Position numbers and translations under genes: made by a program. Of a stretch of 64,000 bases of DNA, positions 29,464 through 38,633 are shown piece by piece. Source of the DNA: Sphingomonas sp. (lineage in GTDB: Bacteria; Pseudomonadota; Alphaproteobacteria; Sphingomonadales; Sphingomonadaceae); NCBI RefSeq assembly GCF_017304615.1, contig NZ_JAFKLZ010000001.1:1302001-1366000 (forward strand), written 5' to 3'. Numbering within the stretch: the first letter of the stretch is position 1; every line of letters starts with the position of its first letter. The notes under the pieces are model-generated. The model made no database searches. It was not told the origin of the DNA and was given only the letters and a program-made list of their open reading frames with translations.

Positions 29464-29834
29464 TCCCAATCCAACGCTCCCTTCTTCCACGCATAGACAA
29501 GGCCAAGCGCCAGTTCGGCGATGAAGATCATCATCGACCCCCACGCCACCCAGCCGAGGTCGAACACGCTAACCGCCCAGGGATAGATAAACGCCGCTTC
29601 GAGGTCGAAGATGATGAACAGGATCGCGACGAGATAGAACCGCACGTCGAACTGGCTACGCGGGTCCTCGAACGCGGGAAAGCCGCATTCATATTCGCTG
29701 AGCTTTTCCGGGTTCGGCTGGTGCGCGCCGGTGAGCCGCGCGACAATCATCGGCAGGAACACGAAGGCGGAACTCAGGGCGAGCGCGACCCCCAGGAACA
29801 GGAGGATCGGCAGATATTGCGACAGGTCGACCAA
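29460..29834 (-). CDS. nuoA: NADH-quinone oxidoreductase subunit A
   Basis: 124-residue three-helix membrane subunit, first gene of the operon. Core: [20 protein letters not shown] and [20 protein letters not shown]. No ATG or GTG begins the conserved part; the start is a TTG at 29834 (reading [13 protein letters not shown]), preceded by GAGAG about 8-12 bases upstream. Upstream codons in the open frame look non-coding. A TTG at the first gene of a stoichiometric operon would reduce its initiation. Confidence 0.93.
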   Translation of the reverse strand: MVDLSQYLPILLFLGVALALSSAFVFLPMIVARLTGAHQPNPEKLSEYECGFPAFEDPRSQFDVRFYLVAILFIIFDLEAAFIYPWAVSVFDLGWVAWGSMMIFIAELALGLVYAWKKGALDWE

Positions 29835-29903
29835 AAGCTTTCTCTCGCAGGTGCGAAGCGTTGGCGCGTCTCTAGGACGGCACCCCCATTCCGGCAAGGG
29901 CGA

Positions 29904-29936
29904 GAGGCGTGAGAATGACTCGCAATTAACGCGAGT
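29904..29936 (-). promoter_or_regulatory. Palindrome and possible Fur-type box upstream of nuoA
   Basis: Within the 110-bp gap between the diguanylate cyclase and nuoA lies ACTCGC-(7 nt)-GCGAGT (29918-29936), which could be a weak terminator stem (no T-run) or an operator. Overlapping it, the minus strand reads TTGCGAGTCATTCTCA, which resembles TTGCGAATGATTCTCA-type Fur boxes. Iron control of an iron-sulphur-rich complex would be sensible, but this is only a resemblance. Confidence 0.3.
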
Positions 29937-29944
29937 TGACGGAC

Positions 29945-31138
29945 CTACGCTGCGCTGGCGAAGGGTGCGATCGCGCCGACTTCGTATCGATTCCGCCCCG
30001 CCAGCTTTGCTTGATACAAAGCGGCATCGGCGGCGATGGTCAGTTCGTGCATAGACCGGCCCGGCGCAGGTTCCATCGCGGCGACGCCCAGACTGATCGT
30101 TATCTTTTCGGGAAGCGCATAAGCGGGATCGGTGCTGCACTTGGCGACCATGACGCGCACGCGTTCGGCGATCGAGGCGGCGCCCGCCAGATCGACGCCG
30201 GGCAGGATCAGCATGAACTCCTCGCCCCCCTGGCGCGCGGCGAGATCGATCGGCGCGCGGATACCGGCTTCGAGCATCGCCGCCACCGCCTGCAACGCGC
30301 GGTCGCCCTCGTCATGGCCGTGCGTGTCGTTGAAATGCTTGAACCGATCGACGTCGATCGCGACCACCGCGAGCGGCCCGCTGTTGCGCAACGCGCGCGC
30401 CCATTCGTCGGCCAGCCTCATGTCGCGCGACCGGCGATTGGCCAGCCCGGTCAGCGGATCGGTGCGGCTGACTCGTTCGAGCGCGTCGCAGGCCTGTTCC
30501 AGTTCGCGCCCACGCTCGCCGAGCGAATCGACCAGCGCCTGATTGGCAGCAGCCAGGGTGAAGGCGTGCACCACCCGTTCGGCCAGACGGCGGCTGATTC
30601 CGAACATCGCGACGGTCAGCGCCAAGCTCGCGCTGGCGAGGATTACATGGCCCGGTCGTTCGGAGACCGCCAATCCGATCGCCGCGGCCAGCGTCACCGG
30701 GAAAGCGAAGATCGCATAGACCGGCCAATAGGACACGTTTGCGATCGTCATGCTGAGCGCGCCGAGCGTGATGCAGACGACGAGCATCACTTGATTGTCG
30801 GTGCCGGTCGCGAGCATCCATCCGACCGCCCCGCTCCACAGGATCGCCGACAGACCCGCAAATAGCGTCAGCAGCCGGGCGACGGATCGCGCCGGCATCT
30901 CGTCCAATTTGCCGGTGTGGAAACCGATGGCGACGCCGCTGCGCGCCGCGCTCAGCACGACCGTGGCGGCAAGCCAGGCGAACAGCCATCCGGCATGCGA
31001 CGGCGTCCAGAAATACGCCGCCATCACGCCCGACCCGAACAGGTCCATGACAATCGTCGGCAATGCAAGCGCATAGACCGCGTTGACCCGCGCGCGCAGC
31101 AATGCGTCGTCGATCGTCGGGGGCGCGGAATCGGCCAT
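29945..31138 (-). CDS. Membrane diguanylate cyclase (GGDEF)
   Basis: 397 residues. N-terminal half (about 20-200) has six hydrophobic segments; a short helix with ELEQACDALERVSRTDPLTGLANRR leads into a GGDEF domain whose active-site loop is GGEEF, so cyclic-di-GMP synthesis is expected. The product-inhibition site RxxD five residues upstream is absent: APID precedes LAARQGGEEF, with the Arg shifted. Feedback inhibition is therefore doubtful. It is upstream of nuoA on the same strand with a 110-bp gap and probably a separate transcript. Confidence 0.9.
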   Translation of the reverse strand: MADSAPPTIDDALLRARVNAVYALALPTIVMDLFGSGVMAAYFWTPSHAGWLFAWLAATVVLSAARSGVAIGFHTGKLDEMPARSVARLLTLFAGLSAILWSGAVGWMLATGTDNQVMLVVCITLGALSMTIANVSYWPVYAIFAFPVTLAAAIGLAVSERPGHVILASASLALTVAMFGISRRLAERVVHAFTLAAANQALVDSLGERGRELEQACDALERVSRTDPLTGLANRRSRDMRLADEWARALRNSGPLAVVAIDVDRFKHFNDTHGHDEGDRALQAVAAMLEAGIRAPIDLAARQGGEEFMLILPGVDLAGAASIAERVRVMVAKCSTDPAYALPEKITISLGVAAMEPAPGRSMHELTIAADAALYQAKLAGRNRYEVGAIAPFASAA

Positions 31139-31193
31139 CTTCCGGACCTAGCCCCGACAGCGTTAAGGGCGAGTTATCCGTTCGGGCGCCGGA

Positions 31194-32006
31194 TCAGCGC
31201 AACGCGCCCGCGATCAGCTTGTGCAGGCGCGATTGTAGCGCGTCGTTTGCGGCAAGGAATTCGCTGCGTTCGATCATCTTGTCGCCGCCGCGGAAATCGG
31301 TGACGAACCCGCCCGCTTCCTTGACCAGCAACATCCCCGCCGCGACGTCCCACGGCTGCAGGTTCGATTCCCAATAGCCGTCGAACCGTCCTGCCGCGAC
31401 CCAGGCTAGATCGAGCGCCGCCGATCCGAACCGGCGGATTCCCGCGACTTCGGGCGCGATCGCGCCGAAGATGCGGCTCCATTCGGCGAAATTGCCATGG
31501 CCGAGGAACGGGATGCCGGTCGCGATCAGCGAGTCGGCGAGATCCCGGCGCGCCGACACCCGCAGCCGCGCATCCTGCAACCACGCGCCCTTGCCCTTTT
31601 CGGCCCAGAAGCTCTCGTCGGTCATCGGCTGATAGACCAGCGCCGTGGTGATCTCGCGCTTGCCGTTCGCCAGCGGCTCCTCGACCGCGACCGAGATCGC
31701 GAAATGCGGGATACCGTGGAGAAAGTTCGACGTGCCGTCGAGCGGATCGACGATGAAGCGCGGTTTGTTGGGATCGCCGGGCAGCTCGCCGCCCTCCTCC
31801 GCCAGGATCGCCCAGTCTGGGCGGGCATGGCGAAGTTCCTCGACCAAGGTCTGTTCGGCGCGCTTGTCGGCCATCGACACGAAGTCGGCCGGGCCCTTGC
31901 GGCTGACCTGGAGGTGTTGGACTTCGTTGAAGTCGCGCCGCAACCGCGGCGCCGCCTTGCGCGCGGCGCGTTCGATGACGGTGAAAAGGCCGGAATGGCT
32001 AGGCAT
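31194..32006 (-). CDS. suhB: Inositol monophosphatase family protein
   Basis: 270-residue Mg-dependent phosphatase. Metal and substrate motifs: AEEGGE, IVDPLDGTSNFLHGIPHFAI and LQPWDVAAGMLLVKEAGG. These are typical of SuhB/inositol-1-monophosphatase; in bacteria the protein may also act in rRNA transcription antitermination. Lies 6 bp downstream of efp on the same strand. The symbol is by family; the in vivo substrate is unknown. Confidence 0.9.
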   Translation of the reverse strand: MPSHSGLFTVIERAARKAAPRLRRDFNEVQHLQVSRKGPADFVSMADKRAEQTLVEELRHARPDWAILAEEGGELPGDPNKPRFIVDPLDGTSNFLHGIPHFAISVAVEEPLANGKREITTALVYQPMTDESFWAEKGKGAWLQDARLRVSARRDLADSLIATGIPFLGHGNFAEWSRIFGAIAPEVAGIRRFGSAALDLAWVAAGRFDGYWESNLQPWDVAAGMLLVKEAGGFVTDFRGGDKMIERSEFLAANDALQSRLHKLIAGALR

Positions 32007-32012
32007 TTTTGT

Positions 32013-32576
32013 TTAGTCCGCGCGCCTTACATAGGTTTGCTCATACACATCGACAACAATCCGCGTGCCGCTCGCGATGTGGGGCGGGACCATGATGCGC
32101 ACGCCATTGTCGAGAATGGCGGGCTTGTAGCTCGACGAGGCGGTCTGGCCCTTGACCACAGCGTCAGCCTCGACGATCGTCGCCTCGATCTGGTCGGGCA
32201 GCTGTACCGAGATCGGCTCCTCGTCGTACAGTTCCATCACGACGTCCATACCGTCCTGCAGGAACGCCGCGGCGTCGCCGAGCAGGTCGCGGGGAAGCGA
32301 GGTCTGGTCGTAGGTTTCCTTGTCCATGAACACCAGGGAATCGCCCTCGGCGAACAGGAACTGAAAGTCCTTGGTGTCGAGCCGCACCCGCTCCACGGTC
32401 TCGGCCGAGCGGAAGCGGACGTTGTTCTTGCGGCCGTCACGCAGGTTCTTCATTTCGACCTGCATGTAGGCGCCGCCCTTGCCCGGCTGGGTGTGCTGGA
32501 TCTTGACCGCGCGCCAGATGCCGCCTTCATATTCTATGATGTTGCCGGGACGGATGTCCACGCCGCTGATCTTCAT
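32013..32576 (-). CDS. efp: Elongation factor P
   Basis: 187-residue, three-domain factor that rescues ribosomes stalled at polyproline. Domain I loop [17 protein letters not shown] has the Lys at the tip (K33) that is modified in many bacteria; the C-terminal part has [22 protein letters not shown] at 32576 gives the family length; the longer frame to 32756 is rejected. Notably the polyproline tail of NuoC is encoded in the same window, and such runs are EF-P clients. Confidence 0.96.
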   Translation of the reverse strand: MKISGVDIRPGNIIEYEGGIWRAVKIQHTQPGKGGAYMQVEMKNLRDGRKNNVRFRSAETVERVRLDTKDFQFLFAEGDSLVFMDKETYDQTSLPRDLLGDAAAFLQDGMDVVMELYDEEPISVQLPDQIEATIVEADAVVKGQTASSSYKPAILDNGVRIMVPPHIASGTRIVVDVYEQTYVRRAD

Positions 32577-32610
32577 GACGATGTACCTGTGGATGAGGAA
32601 AGGCGGGCCT

Positions 32611-33312
32611 TTAGCCGGGCGACCCCGATCCGGCAAGCACGGCGGCGAAGGCTTGGACGGCGGCGGCTTCGTCGTCGCCCCACACCGCGTTCGACACCGC
32701 GAGGAAATCCGCCCCCGCAGCAACCAAAGGCGCGGCGTTGGCCGGGGTGATCCCACCGATCGCGACGCAAGGCAGCTCGAACAGGGCCGACCACCAGCTC
32801 AGGATCACCGGATCGGGCCGATGCGTCGTTTCCTTCGTCGTCGTCGGGTAGAAAGCGCCGAACGCGACATAGTCCGCGCCGGCATCGCCCGCCTCCATCG
32901 CGAGGTGGCGGCTGTCGTGGCACGTAACCCCGATCTGGACGTCAGGGCCGAGCGTGACGCGGGCTTCGCGCGGATCGCCGTCGCCCTGCCCCAAGTGCAC
33001 GCCGTCCGCGCCGAGCCGCTTGGCGAGCGACACGCTGTCGTTGACGATGAACCCGACTTCGCGATCGGCGCAGATCCGCTGGAGGGGTTCGGCGAGCCGC
33101 GCCGCGTCGTGCTGATCCATGTCCTTCACGCGAAACTGGAACGCCGCGACCGGCCCGGCATCGAGCGCGCGCGCCAGCCGGTCGGCGAACCCGCCGGTCA
33201 CGTCGAGCGGCGAGATCAGGTAGAGCTGGCACGGCGGCCGCCGCATGTCGCGCACGAAATTCGCCGCGAAATTCGGGTCGAGCGGGCCGAGCGGGTCTTC
33301 GTCGAAATCCAT
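32611..33312 (-). CDS. thiE: Thiamine phosphate synthase
   Basis: 233-residue TIM-barrel enzyme joining HMP-PP and thiazole phosphate. Motifs: FQFRVKDM (usual QLREK position), [38 protein letters not shown] and [10 protein letters not shown]. About 25 extra residues precede the barrel ([15 protein letters not shown]). Located 34 bp upstream of efp. No TPP riboswitch sequence was recognised upstream. Confidence 0.9.
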   Translation of the reverse strand: MDFDEDPLGPLDPNFAANFVRDMRRPPCQLYLISPLDVTGGFADRLARALDAGPVAAFQFRVKDMDQHDAARLAEPLQRICADREVGFIVNDSVSLAKRLGADGVHLGQGDGDPREARVTLGPDVQIGVTCHDSRHLAMEAGDAGADYVAFGAFYPTTTKETTHRPDPVILSWWSALFELPCVAIGGITPANAAPLVAAGADFLAVSNAVWGDDEAAAVQAFAAVLAGSGSPG

Positions 33313-33649
33313 CGCACGCCTGTAGCGGTTTTCGCCGGAGTGTCGAATGCGGTGTGGGGTTGAATCGGCCTAAGGTCACACTTGGGTCACACTAGCGCGG
33401 TGTTCCGGGCCATTCTGGCATTTGTCGAAGATGCCGCGCAATCGAACTTCAGCAGTCCACTCAGATATGTCTTCGTGTTCCTGCGACGTCGGAAACCCAG
33501 GGCCATGCAGCAGAAGCTTCCCAGGGGTCCTGCCCTCGCAGGAGCACGCTGGCTGGGGTGTTACGATATCAAAGAGTTCGGCAAGGCTGTCAGGTGAAAT
33601 CCTACTTTGCAAGTATCGTCTGTTATTGGGTGGAAAGCGGTCGTCAGGG
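33313..33649. other. Intergenic stretch with a possible short coding remnant and a direct repeat
   Basis: A 337-bp region between thiE and the Sel1 gene. It contains the tandem repeat GGTCACACTT/GGTCACACTA at about 33374-33393 and an open frame listed separately. Composition looks lower in GC than the surroundings. No promoter motif, RNA gene or insertion-sequence end was recognised. Confidence 0.4.
33376..33612 (-). CDS. Possible short hypothetical protein or gene remnant
   Basis: An open frame of about 78 residues from a TTG at 33612, reading SPDSLAELFDIVTPQPACSC and later EDISEWTAEVRLRGIF. It looks more protein-like than a random frame, and the codons are mixed in GC at third positions, unlike typical genes here. 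An in-frame ATG at 33759 overlaps the Sel1 gene and is less likely. It could be the 3' remnant of an acquired gene. Reality uncertain. Confidence 0.3.
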   Translation of the reverse strand: MQSRISPDSLAELFDIVTPQPACSCEGRTPGKLLLHGPGFPTSQEHEDISEWTAEVRLRGIFDKCQNGPEHRASVTQV

Positions 33650-34114
33650 CTACGCGAACTCATCTCGCTTATGTTCGGGCCGCAATCGGCCGATCTTTCT
33701 CGCATTTGCATGCGGAAGACGGGTTTCAAAAGCCCGAAGCTGCCTTCTCGCATCGACATCTCCCGCCCTCGCAGCCCGTCTCAGCCAGCGCCGATAGCCC
33801 GCCATGTCATTCCTGTTGAAATAGCTCATGGCGACATGCTGCGCCGCCCGCGCGTCACCTTTGCGGTAAGCACGTCGATATAGACCCGCCGCACTAAATG
33901 CGTCGCCGAATGTGCCAAAGGCTTCTCGGCTATTCCCATCCGAAAACCAATTAGCCAACTCGATCATGGCGCCGGAATGCCCGCGCAAGGCCAGGTGCCA
34001 CATAATAGGCATCCAAAGACCTAAATGGCGCTCATATCTGATCGCCAACCCCTTCAGGTAAAGTCGATCATCGGCGGTTTCATCGCTTATCTGTTCCACC
34101 GAGATATTTTGCAT
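33650..34114 (-). CDS. Sel1/TPR-like repeat protein
   Basis: 154 residues, soluble, no signal peptide. Two or three helical-hairpin repeats of Sel1 type: ALRGHSGAMIELANWFSDG, AGLYRRAYRKGDARAAQHVA and WLRRAARAGDVDARRQL. Such repeats mediate protein contacts. Base composition appears lower in GC than the flanking genes, and the gene is isolated, which hints at acquisition. Partner unknown. Confidence 0.6.
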   Translation of the reverse strand: MQNISVEQISDETADDRLYLKGLAIRYERHLGLWMPIMWHLALRGHSGAMIELANWFSDGNSREAFGTFGDAFSAAGLYRRAYRKGDARAAQHVAMSYFNRNDMAGYRRWLRRAARAGDVDARRQLRAFETRLPHANARKIGRLRPEHKRDEFA

Positions 34115-34150
34115 GTAGGACGGACGTCCGCAATTGGGTCGTAAACAGTC

Positions 34151-34822
34151 CTAACCCACCACAGCCAGCAAGAACCCGTCCCATTTCTTCACGCCCACCG
34201 TCTGCACCGCCGTCGCGGTAAGCCTCGGATGCGCGGCGACGGCGTCGAACAGCGCCCGCGTTCCCTGAATGCGCTCGTCCACGCTGTCAGCGTCGAGCAC
34301 CCCACCCTCGCGTACCACGTTATCCACCACGATCGCCGTGCCCGGGCGCGAAAGGCGGATCGCGTGGTCGAGATAGGCGGCGTTGTTCTGCTTGTCGGCG
34401 TCGATGAAGACGAAATCGAACGGGCCGGTCAGCGTCGCCAGCGTATCGAGCGCGGGGCCGTCGATCACCTTGACCCGCCCCGCCAGCCCGGCCGCCGCGA
34501 GATTCTCCCGCGCGACCGTCGCATTGTGCCCGACCAGTTCGAGCGAGATCAATTCGCCGTCCTCGGGCAACGCTCGGCCCAGCCAGATCGTCGAATAACC
34601 GCCCAGCGTCCCAATCTCCAGGATGCGCTTCGCCCCCGCCATCCGCGCCATCAGGTGCAGCAGCTTGCCCTGCACCGGCGCGACCGCGATGTCGTCCAGC
34701 CCGCGCTTCGCGCTGCTCGACACCGCGAAGTCTAGTTCGGGGTCCTGCGGCAGCAACCGCCCCTCGATATAATGATCGACCGCGGCCCAACTCGCATCCT
34801 GGGGCTGGGTCCGCTCGACCAT
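34151..34822 (-). CDS. Class I SAM-dependent O-methyltransferase
   Basis: 223 residues of the caffeoyl-CoA O-methyltransferase-like group. SAM motif I ILEIGTLGGYSTIWLGRALP, acidic ISLELVG, and metal/catalytic FDFVFIDADKQN and IVVDNVVREG. The ATG shares one base with the fba stop (TGATG), so it belongs to the gap-pgk-fba series. The longer frame to 34978 is out-of-frame fba. Natural substrate unknown. Confidence 0.88.
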   Translation of the reverse strand: MVERTQPQDASWAAVDHYIEGRLLPQDPELDFAVSSSAKRGLDDIAVAPVQGKLLHLMARMAGAKRILEIGTLGGYSTIWLGRALPEDGELISLELVGHNATVARENLAAAGLAGRVKVIDGPALDTLATLTGPFDFVFIDADKQNNAAYLDHAIRLSRPGTAIVVDNVVREGGVLDADSVDERIQGTRALFDAVAAHPRLTATAVQTVGVKKWDGFLLAVVG

Positions 34823-35718
34823 CAGGCGGTCTTGTTCACGGAGGCGTCGTAGATTTCGTCGATCGCCTCGCCCAGCGCCTTGTCGAACTCGGCGTCGGTC
34901 ATCTGGAAGCGCAGATCCTCGAGCAAGGCGCGGCTGAAGCTCGCGATCATGCCCTTGTTCTTCGCCAGTTCGACGCACGCGTCATGACGATTATAGCCGC
35001 CCGACAGCGCCACTACCTTCAGCACGCGGGGATGCGCGATCAACGCGTCATACTGGCCGGCATGCGCGGGCAGCGACAGCTTGAGCATGACCTTCGCGTC
35101 GCCCGGCATCGCGTCGAGCGCCTTCCTGAGCTCGTCGGTCAGGATCTCGTCGCACTGCGCGCGCTCGGCGCTCTTGATGTTGGTTTCCGGTTCCAGGATC
35201 GGGACGAGGCCGTGGCCCAGGACCTGCTGGCCGACCTCGACCTGCTGCGCGACGATCGCGGCGATCCCTTCGCGGTTGGCGAGGTTGACGACCGAGCGCT
35301 CCTTGGTGCCGAACATGCCGAGCTTCGCGGCGCGCGCGAGGAGATCGTCGAGGCCCGGCATCGGCTTCATCAACTGGACGCCGTTCGCTTCGTCCTCCAG
35401 CCCCTTGTCGATCTTGATGAACGGCACGACGCCGCGATCGGCCAGGACGGCCGGCGCCGGCCTGCCGTCGATCTGGCTGTCCATAGTGCGTTCGAACAGG
35501 ATCGCGCCGATCACCTTGTCCCCGGTGAAAACTGGCGAGGTGATAATCCGCGCGCGCATCGCCTGGATCAGCGCGTACATCCCGGCGTCGTCCAACCACG
35601 CGCCTTCCTCGATGCCGTACCCCTTCAGCGCCTTGGGCGTCGATCCGCCCGACTGGTCGAGCGCGGCGAGGAAGCCGTGCCCGGCGGCGATCTTGGCGGT
35701 CATTTCGGCGGTGTTCAT
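34822..35718 (-). CDS. fba: Class I fructose-bisphosphate aldolase
   Basis: 298-residue Schiff-base aldolase of the bacterial class I (fda) type. Motifs: AALDQSGGSTPKALKGYGI, ILFERTM, VPFIKIDKGLE, LVPILEPETNI and KVMLKLSLP (the Lys that should form the Schiff base). Cleaves fructose-1,6-bisphosphate in glycolysis, reverses it in gluconeogenesis. Placed 77 bp after pgk. Confidence 0.93.
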   Translation of the reverse strand: MNTAEMTAKIAAGHGFLAALDQSGGSTPKALKGYGIEEGAWLDDAGMYALIQAMRARIITSPVFTGDKVIGAILFERTMDSQIDGRPAPAVLADRGVVPFIKIDKGLEDEANGVQLMKPMPGLDDLLARAAKLGMFGTKERSVVNLANREGIAAIVAQQVEVGQQVLGHGLVPILEPETNIKSAERAQCDEILTDELRKALDAMPGDAKVMLKLSLPAHAGQYDALIAHPRVLKVVALSGGYNRHDACVELAKNKGMIASFSRALLEDLRFQMTDAEFDKALGEAIDEIYDASVNKTA

Positions 35719-35795
35719 TCCTGCTCCCCATCAACGCTGCATACGTATGTGGCCGCGCTGTTAGACAGTGCGGCGACGGTCGGCAATGGCGGGGA

Positions 35796-36992
35796 TCAGT
35801 TAACGGAGAGCGCCTTCACGCCGGGCAATTCCTTGCCCTCCATCCATTCGAGGAAGGCGCCGCCGGCAGTCGAAATGAAGGTCATGTCGCCCGCAACGCC
35901 AGCCTGGTTGACCGCCGCGACGGTGTCGCCGCCGCCGGCGACCGACACCAGCGACCCTTCGCGCGTGAGCGCGGCGACGGTGCGGGCGAGGCTCATCGTC
36001 GCGGCGTCGAACGGCGGCGTTTCGAACGCGCCGAGCGGACCGTTCCACACGAGCGTCCGGCAATTCTTGAGCACATCGCCCAGCGCCTCGGTCGCGGCGG
36101 GGCCGATGTCGAGGATCATCTCGTCGGGCGCGACTTCGTGGACGTTGACGGTACGCACGCTCGGCGGATTGGCGGCGAATTCCTTCGCGACCACGACGTC
36201 GTACGGCAGATGGATCGTGCAGCCGGCGCGGTCGGCGGCGTCGAAGATTTCGTCCGCGGTACCAGTCAGATCGTGCTCGCACAGGCTCTTGCCGACATTG
36301 ACCCCGCGCGCGGCGAGGAATGTGTTGGCCATGCCGCCGCCGATGATGAGATGGTCGACCTTGTCGACCAGATGGCGCAGCACGTCGAGCTTCGAGGAGA
36401 CCTTCGCGCCCCCGACCACCGCCGCAACGGGATGTTCAGGCGCGCCGAGCGCCTTGTCGAGCGCGTCGAGTTCGGCCTCCATCTGGCGACCGGCGAATGC
36501 GGGGAGCGCGCGGGCGAGCCCTTCGGTCGAGGCGTGTGCGCGGTGCGCGGCGGAAAAAGCGTCGTTGACGTAGAGATCGCCGAGTGCGGCAAACATCGCA
36601 ACGACTTCCGGGTCGTTCTTCTCTTCACCTGCGAAAAAGCGAGTATTCTCAAGGACCGCGATGTCGCCATCCTTAAGCATCGCGACCGCCTCTTCCGCGC
36701 CGTCGCTGTCGATGAATCCCACCGGGCGGCCAAGCACCTGTTCGAACGGTTTGGTAACAAGCGACAGGCTCATTTCGGGGTGACGCTGGCCCTTGGGCCG
36801 CCCGAAATGCGCGAGAACGATGACCTTCGCGCCCTTGTCGGCCAGTTCGGCCACGGTCGGCACCGCCGCGCGCAGCCGCGTGTCGTCGGTCACCGCGCCA
36901 TCTGCCATCGGCACGTTCAGGTCCTCGCGCACCAGCACGCGCTTACCAGCGATGTCGCCCATGTCATCGAGCGTTCGGAAGGCGCGCGCCAT
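35796..36992 (-). CDS. pgk: Phosphoglycerate kinase
   Basis: 398-residue two-domain kinase generating ATP from 1,3-bisphosphoglycerate. Motifs: [66 protein letters not shown] and the ATP site [13 protein letters not shown]. Starts 1 bp after the gap stop, so the two are surely co-transcribed. Confidence 0.97.
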   Translation of the reverse strand: MARAFRTLDDMGDIAGKRVLVREDLNVPMADGAVTDDTRLRAAVPTVAELADKGAKVIVLAHFGRPKGQRHPEMSLSLVTKPFEQVLGRPVGFIDSDGAEEAVAMLKDGDIAVLENTRFFAGEEKNDPEVVAMFAALGDLYVNDAFSAAHRAHASTEGLARALPAFAGRQMEAELDALDKALGAPEHPVAAVVGGAKVSSKLDVLRHLVDKVDHLIIGGGMANTFLAARGVNVGKSLCEHDLTGTADEIFDAADRAGCTIHLPYDVVVAKEFAANPPSVRTVNVHEVAPDEMILDIGPAATEALGDVLKNCRTLVWNGPLGAFETPPFDAATMSLARTVAALTREGSLVSVAGGGDTVAAVNQAGVAGDMTFISTAGGAFLEWMEGKELPGVKALSVN

Positions 36993-36993
36993 G

Positions 36994-38004
36994 TCAGATC
37001 AGCTTGGCCATCGCCTTGGCGGTGTCGACCATGCGGTTCGAGAAGCCCCATTCGTTGTCGTACCAGCTGACCACGCGGACCAGCTTGCCGTCCATCACCG
37101 CGGTTTCCAGGCTGTCGACGGTCGACGACGCGGGATCGCCCATCAGGTCGATCGAGACGAGCGGCTCGTCGGTATAGGCCAGCACGCCCTTTAAGGGGCC
37201 GCTCGCGCTCGCCGCCTTCAGCGCGGCGTTGACCTCATCCTTGGTCACGTCGCGCTTCGGCGTGAAGGTCAGGTCGATCAGCGACACGTCGGGGGTCGGC
37301 ACGCGGATCGCCGAACCGTCGAGCTTGCCCTTCAGTTCGGGCAGCACTTCGCCCACCGCGCGCGCGGCACCAGTGGTGGTCGGAATCATCGACATGCCCG
37401 CAGCACGCGCGCGGCGCATGTCCGAATGGACCTGATCGAGGATCTTCTGGTCGTTGGTGTAGGCGTGAACCGTGGTCATCAGCCCGCGTTCGATCCCGAA
37501 CGTGTCGTTCAGCACCTTGGCCACCGGGGCGAGGCAGTTGGTCGTGCATGACGCGTTCGACACGATCGTCATGTCGGCGGTCAGCTTGTCGTGGTTGACG
37601 CCATAGACGACGGTCAGGTCGACATTCTTGCCAGGTGCCGAGATCAGCACCTTCTTCGCGCCGGCGTCGATATGCTTCTGGCAAGCGTCGCGATCGGTGA
37701 AGAAGCCGGTACATTCGAGTACCAGGTCGACGCCCAGTTCCTTGTGCGGCAGGTTCGCCGGATCGCGCTCGGCGGTGACGCGGATGCGCTTGCCGTCGAT
37801 CACCAGATCGTTGCCCTCGGCGCTGACGTCGCCCTCCCACATGCCGTGGACCGAGTCGCGCCGGAACAGGAAGGCGTTGGCCTTGGCGTCGCCCAGATCG
37901 TTGATCGCGACCAGTTCCAGCCCGGTGTCCTGCTGCTTCAGCATGGCGCGCGCGACAAGCCGCCCGATCCGCCCGAACCCGTTGATTGCTACCTTCACCG
38001 CCAT
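36994..38004 (-). CDS. gap: Glyceraldehyde-3-phosphate dehydrogenase (type I)
   Basis: 336-residue NAD-dependent dehydrogenase. NAD motif [15 protein letters not shown] and catalytic [15 protein letters not shown] with the active-site Cys, followed by [17 protein letters not shown]. First gene of the glycolytic series gap-pgk-fba-methyltransferase. It diverges from the zapA region with a 146-bp intergenic promoter region. Confidence 0.97.
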   Translation of the reverse strand: MAVKVAINGFGRIGRLVARAMLKQQDTGLELVAINDLGDAKANAFLFRRDSVHGMWEGDVSAEGNDLVIDGKRIRVTAERDPANLPHKELGVDLVLECTGFFTDRDACQKHIDAGAKKVLISAPGKNVDLTVVYGVNHDKLTADMTIVSNASCTTNCLAPVAKVLNDTFGIERGLMTTVHAYTNDQKILDQVHSDMRRARAAGMSMIPTTTGAARAVGEVLPELKGKLDGSAIRVPTPDVSLIDLTFTPKRDVTKDEVNAALKAASASGPLKGVLAYTDEPLVSIDLMGDPASSTVDSLETAVMDGKLVRVVSWYDNEWGFSNRMVDTAKAMAKLI

Positions 38005-38150
38005 GTCGTCGCTCCTGCGTCTAGATGCCGGCGCGCTCGAACGGGGCCGGTCGGTCGCGCGTGCCTTTGGGCATCGTCGCGCGACGCGTCAACCGTTACG
38101 CGGGGCGAATCGATCTTGTCGCCGCCCCCACCCGTGCTATTTCGATGCAC

Positions 38151-38324
38151 ATGGCAGAGGCTTCCCCCACCGATCGCATCGACGCCGCGCTCGCCCGGAT
38201 CGAGCGCGCGGTGCAATCCCGCGATCGTTCGGCCGCCGACCTGCGGCAGCGCCACGACGCCCTGCGTGAGCGTGTGGGCGAAGCGATCGCGGCGCTCGAC
38301 GCACTGGGGGCGAAGAATGGCTGA
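38151..38324 (+). CDS. Short coiled-coil protein upstream of zapA
   Basis: 57 residues, highly charged and helical, with heptads in IDAALARIERAVQSRD and HDALRERVGEAIAALDALG. The ATG at 38151 is used; 38145 is an alternative. The last 8 bp overlap the zapA start. A small coiled-coil gene before zapA is common in alphaproteobacteria (DUF4164-like). A role together with ZapA in divisome assembly is inferred from position only. Confidence 0.6.
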   Translation: MAEASPTDRIDAALARIERAVQSRDRSAADLRQRHDALRERVGEAIAALDALGAKNG

Positions 38325-38625
38325 GGTTACGCTGACGATCGGCGACCGTCGCCATAACGTGACTTGCCGCGACGGCGAGGAAGCGCAGCTGCGCAAGCTC
38401 GGCGACATGCTCGACCGGCGCTGGGCGTCGGCCAACCGCGCATCGGGCGGACTCAACGCCGAACGCACGATGCTGTTGATCGCGCTGATGCTGGCCGACA
38501 GCCTGGATGCTGCCGAAAACCAGCCTGTTGGCGATGGCGGACCCAGTCCCGCATTCCTCACCCGGCTCGCCGACCGGCTCGAGGGGATCGCCGACGCCCT
38601 TGAGAAACCGGTCGCGAGCGCCTAA
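38317..38625 (+). CDS. zapA: Cell division protein ZapA
   Basis: 102-residue FtsZ-ring-associated protein. N-terminal beta-sheet domain EVTLTIGDRRHNVTCRDGEE followed by DMLDRRW, then a helical C-terminal coiled coil. It is immediately upstream of 6S RNA and the formyl-THF cyclo-ligase, a conserved order in proteobacteria. Confidence 0.9.
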   Translation: MAEVTLTIGDRRHNVTCRDGEEAQLRKLGDMLDRRWASANRASGGLNAERTMLLIALMLADSLDAAENQPVGDGGPSPAFLTRLADRLEGIADALEKPVASA

Positions 38626-38633
38626 GTTCGTGA

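Noticed and set aside
32577-33400. TPP riboswitch upstream of thiE
   Set aside because: No recognisable THI-box core (such as CTGAGA with the matching GACC region) is found in the leader.
33422-33883. Plus-strand 153-residue frame
   Set aside because: Overlaps the Sel1-type gene in antisense, Ser/Arg/Pro-rich, no motif or ribosome site.
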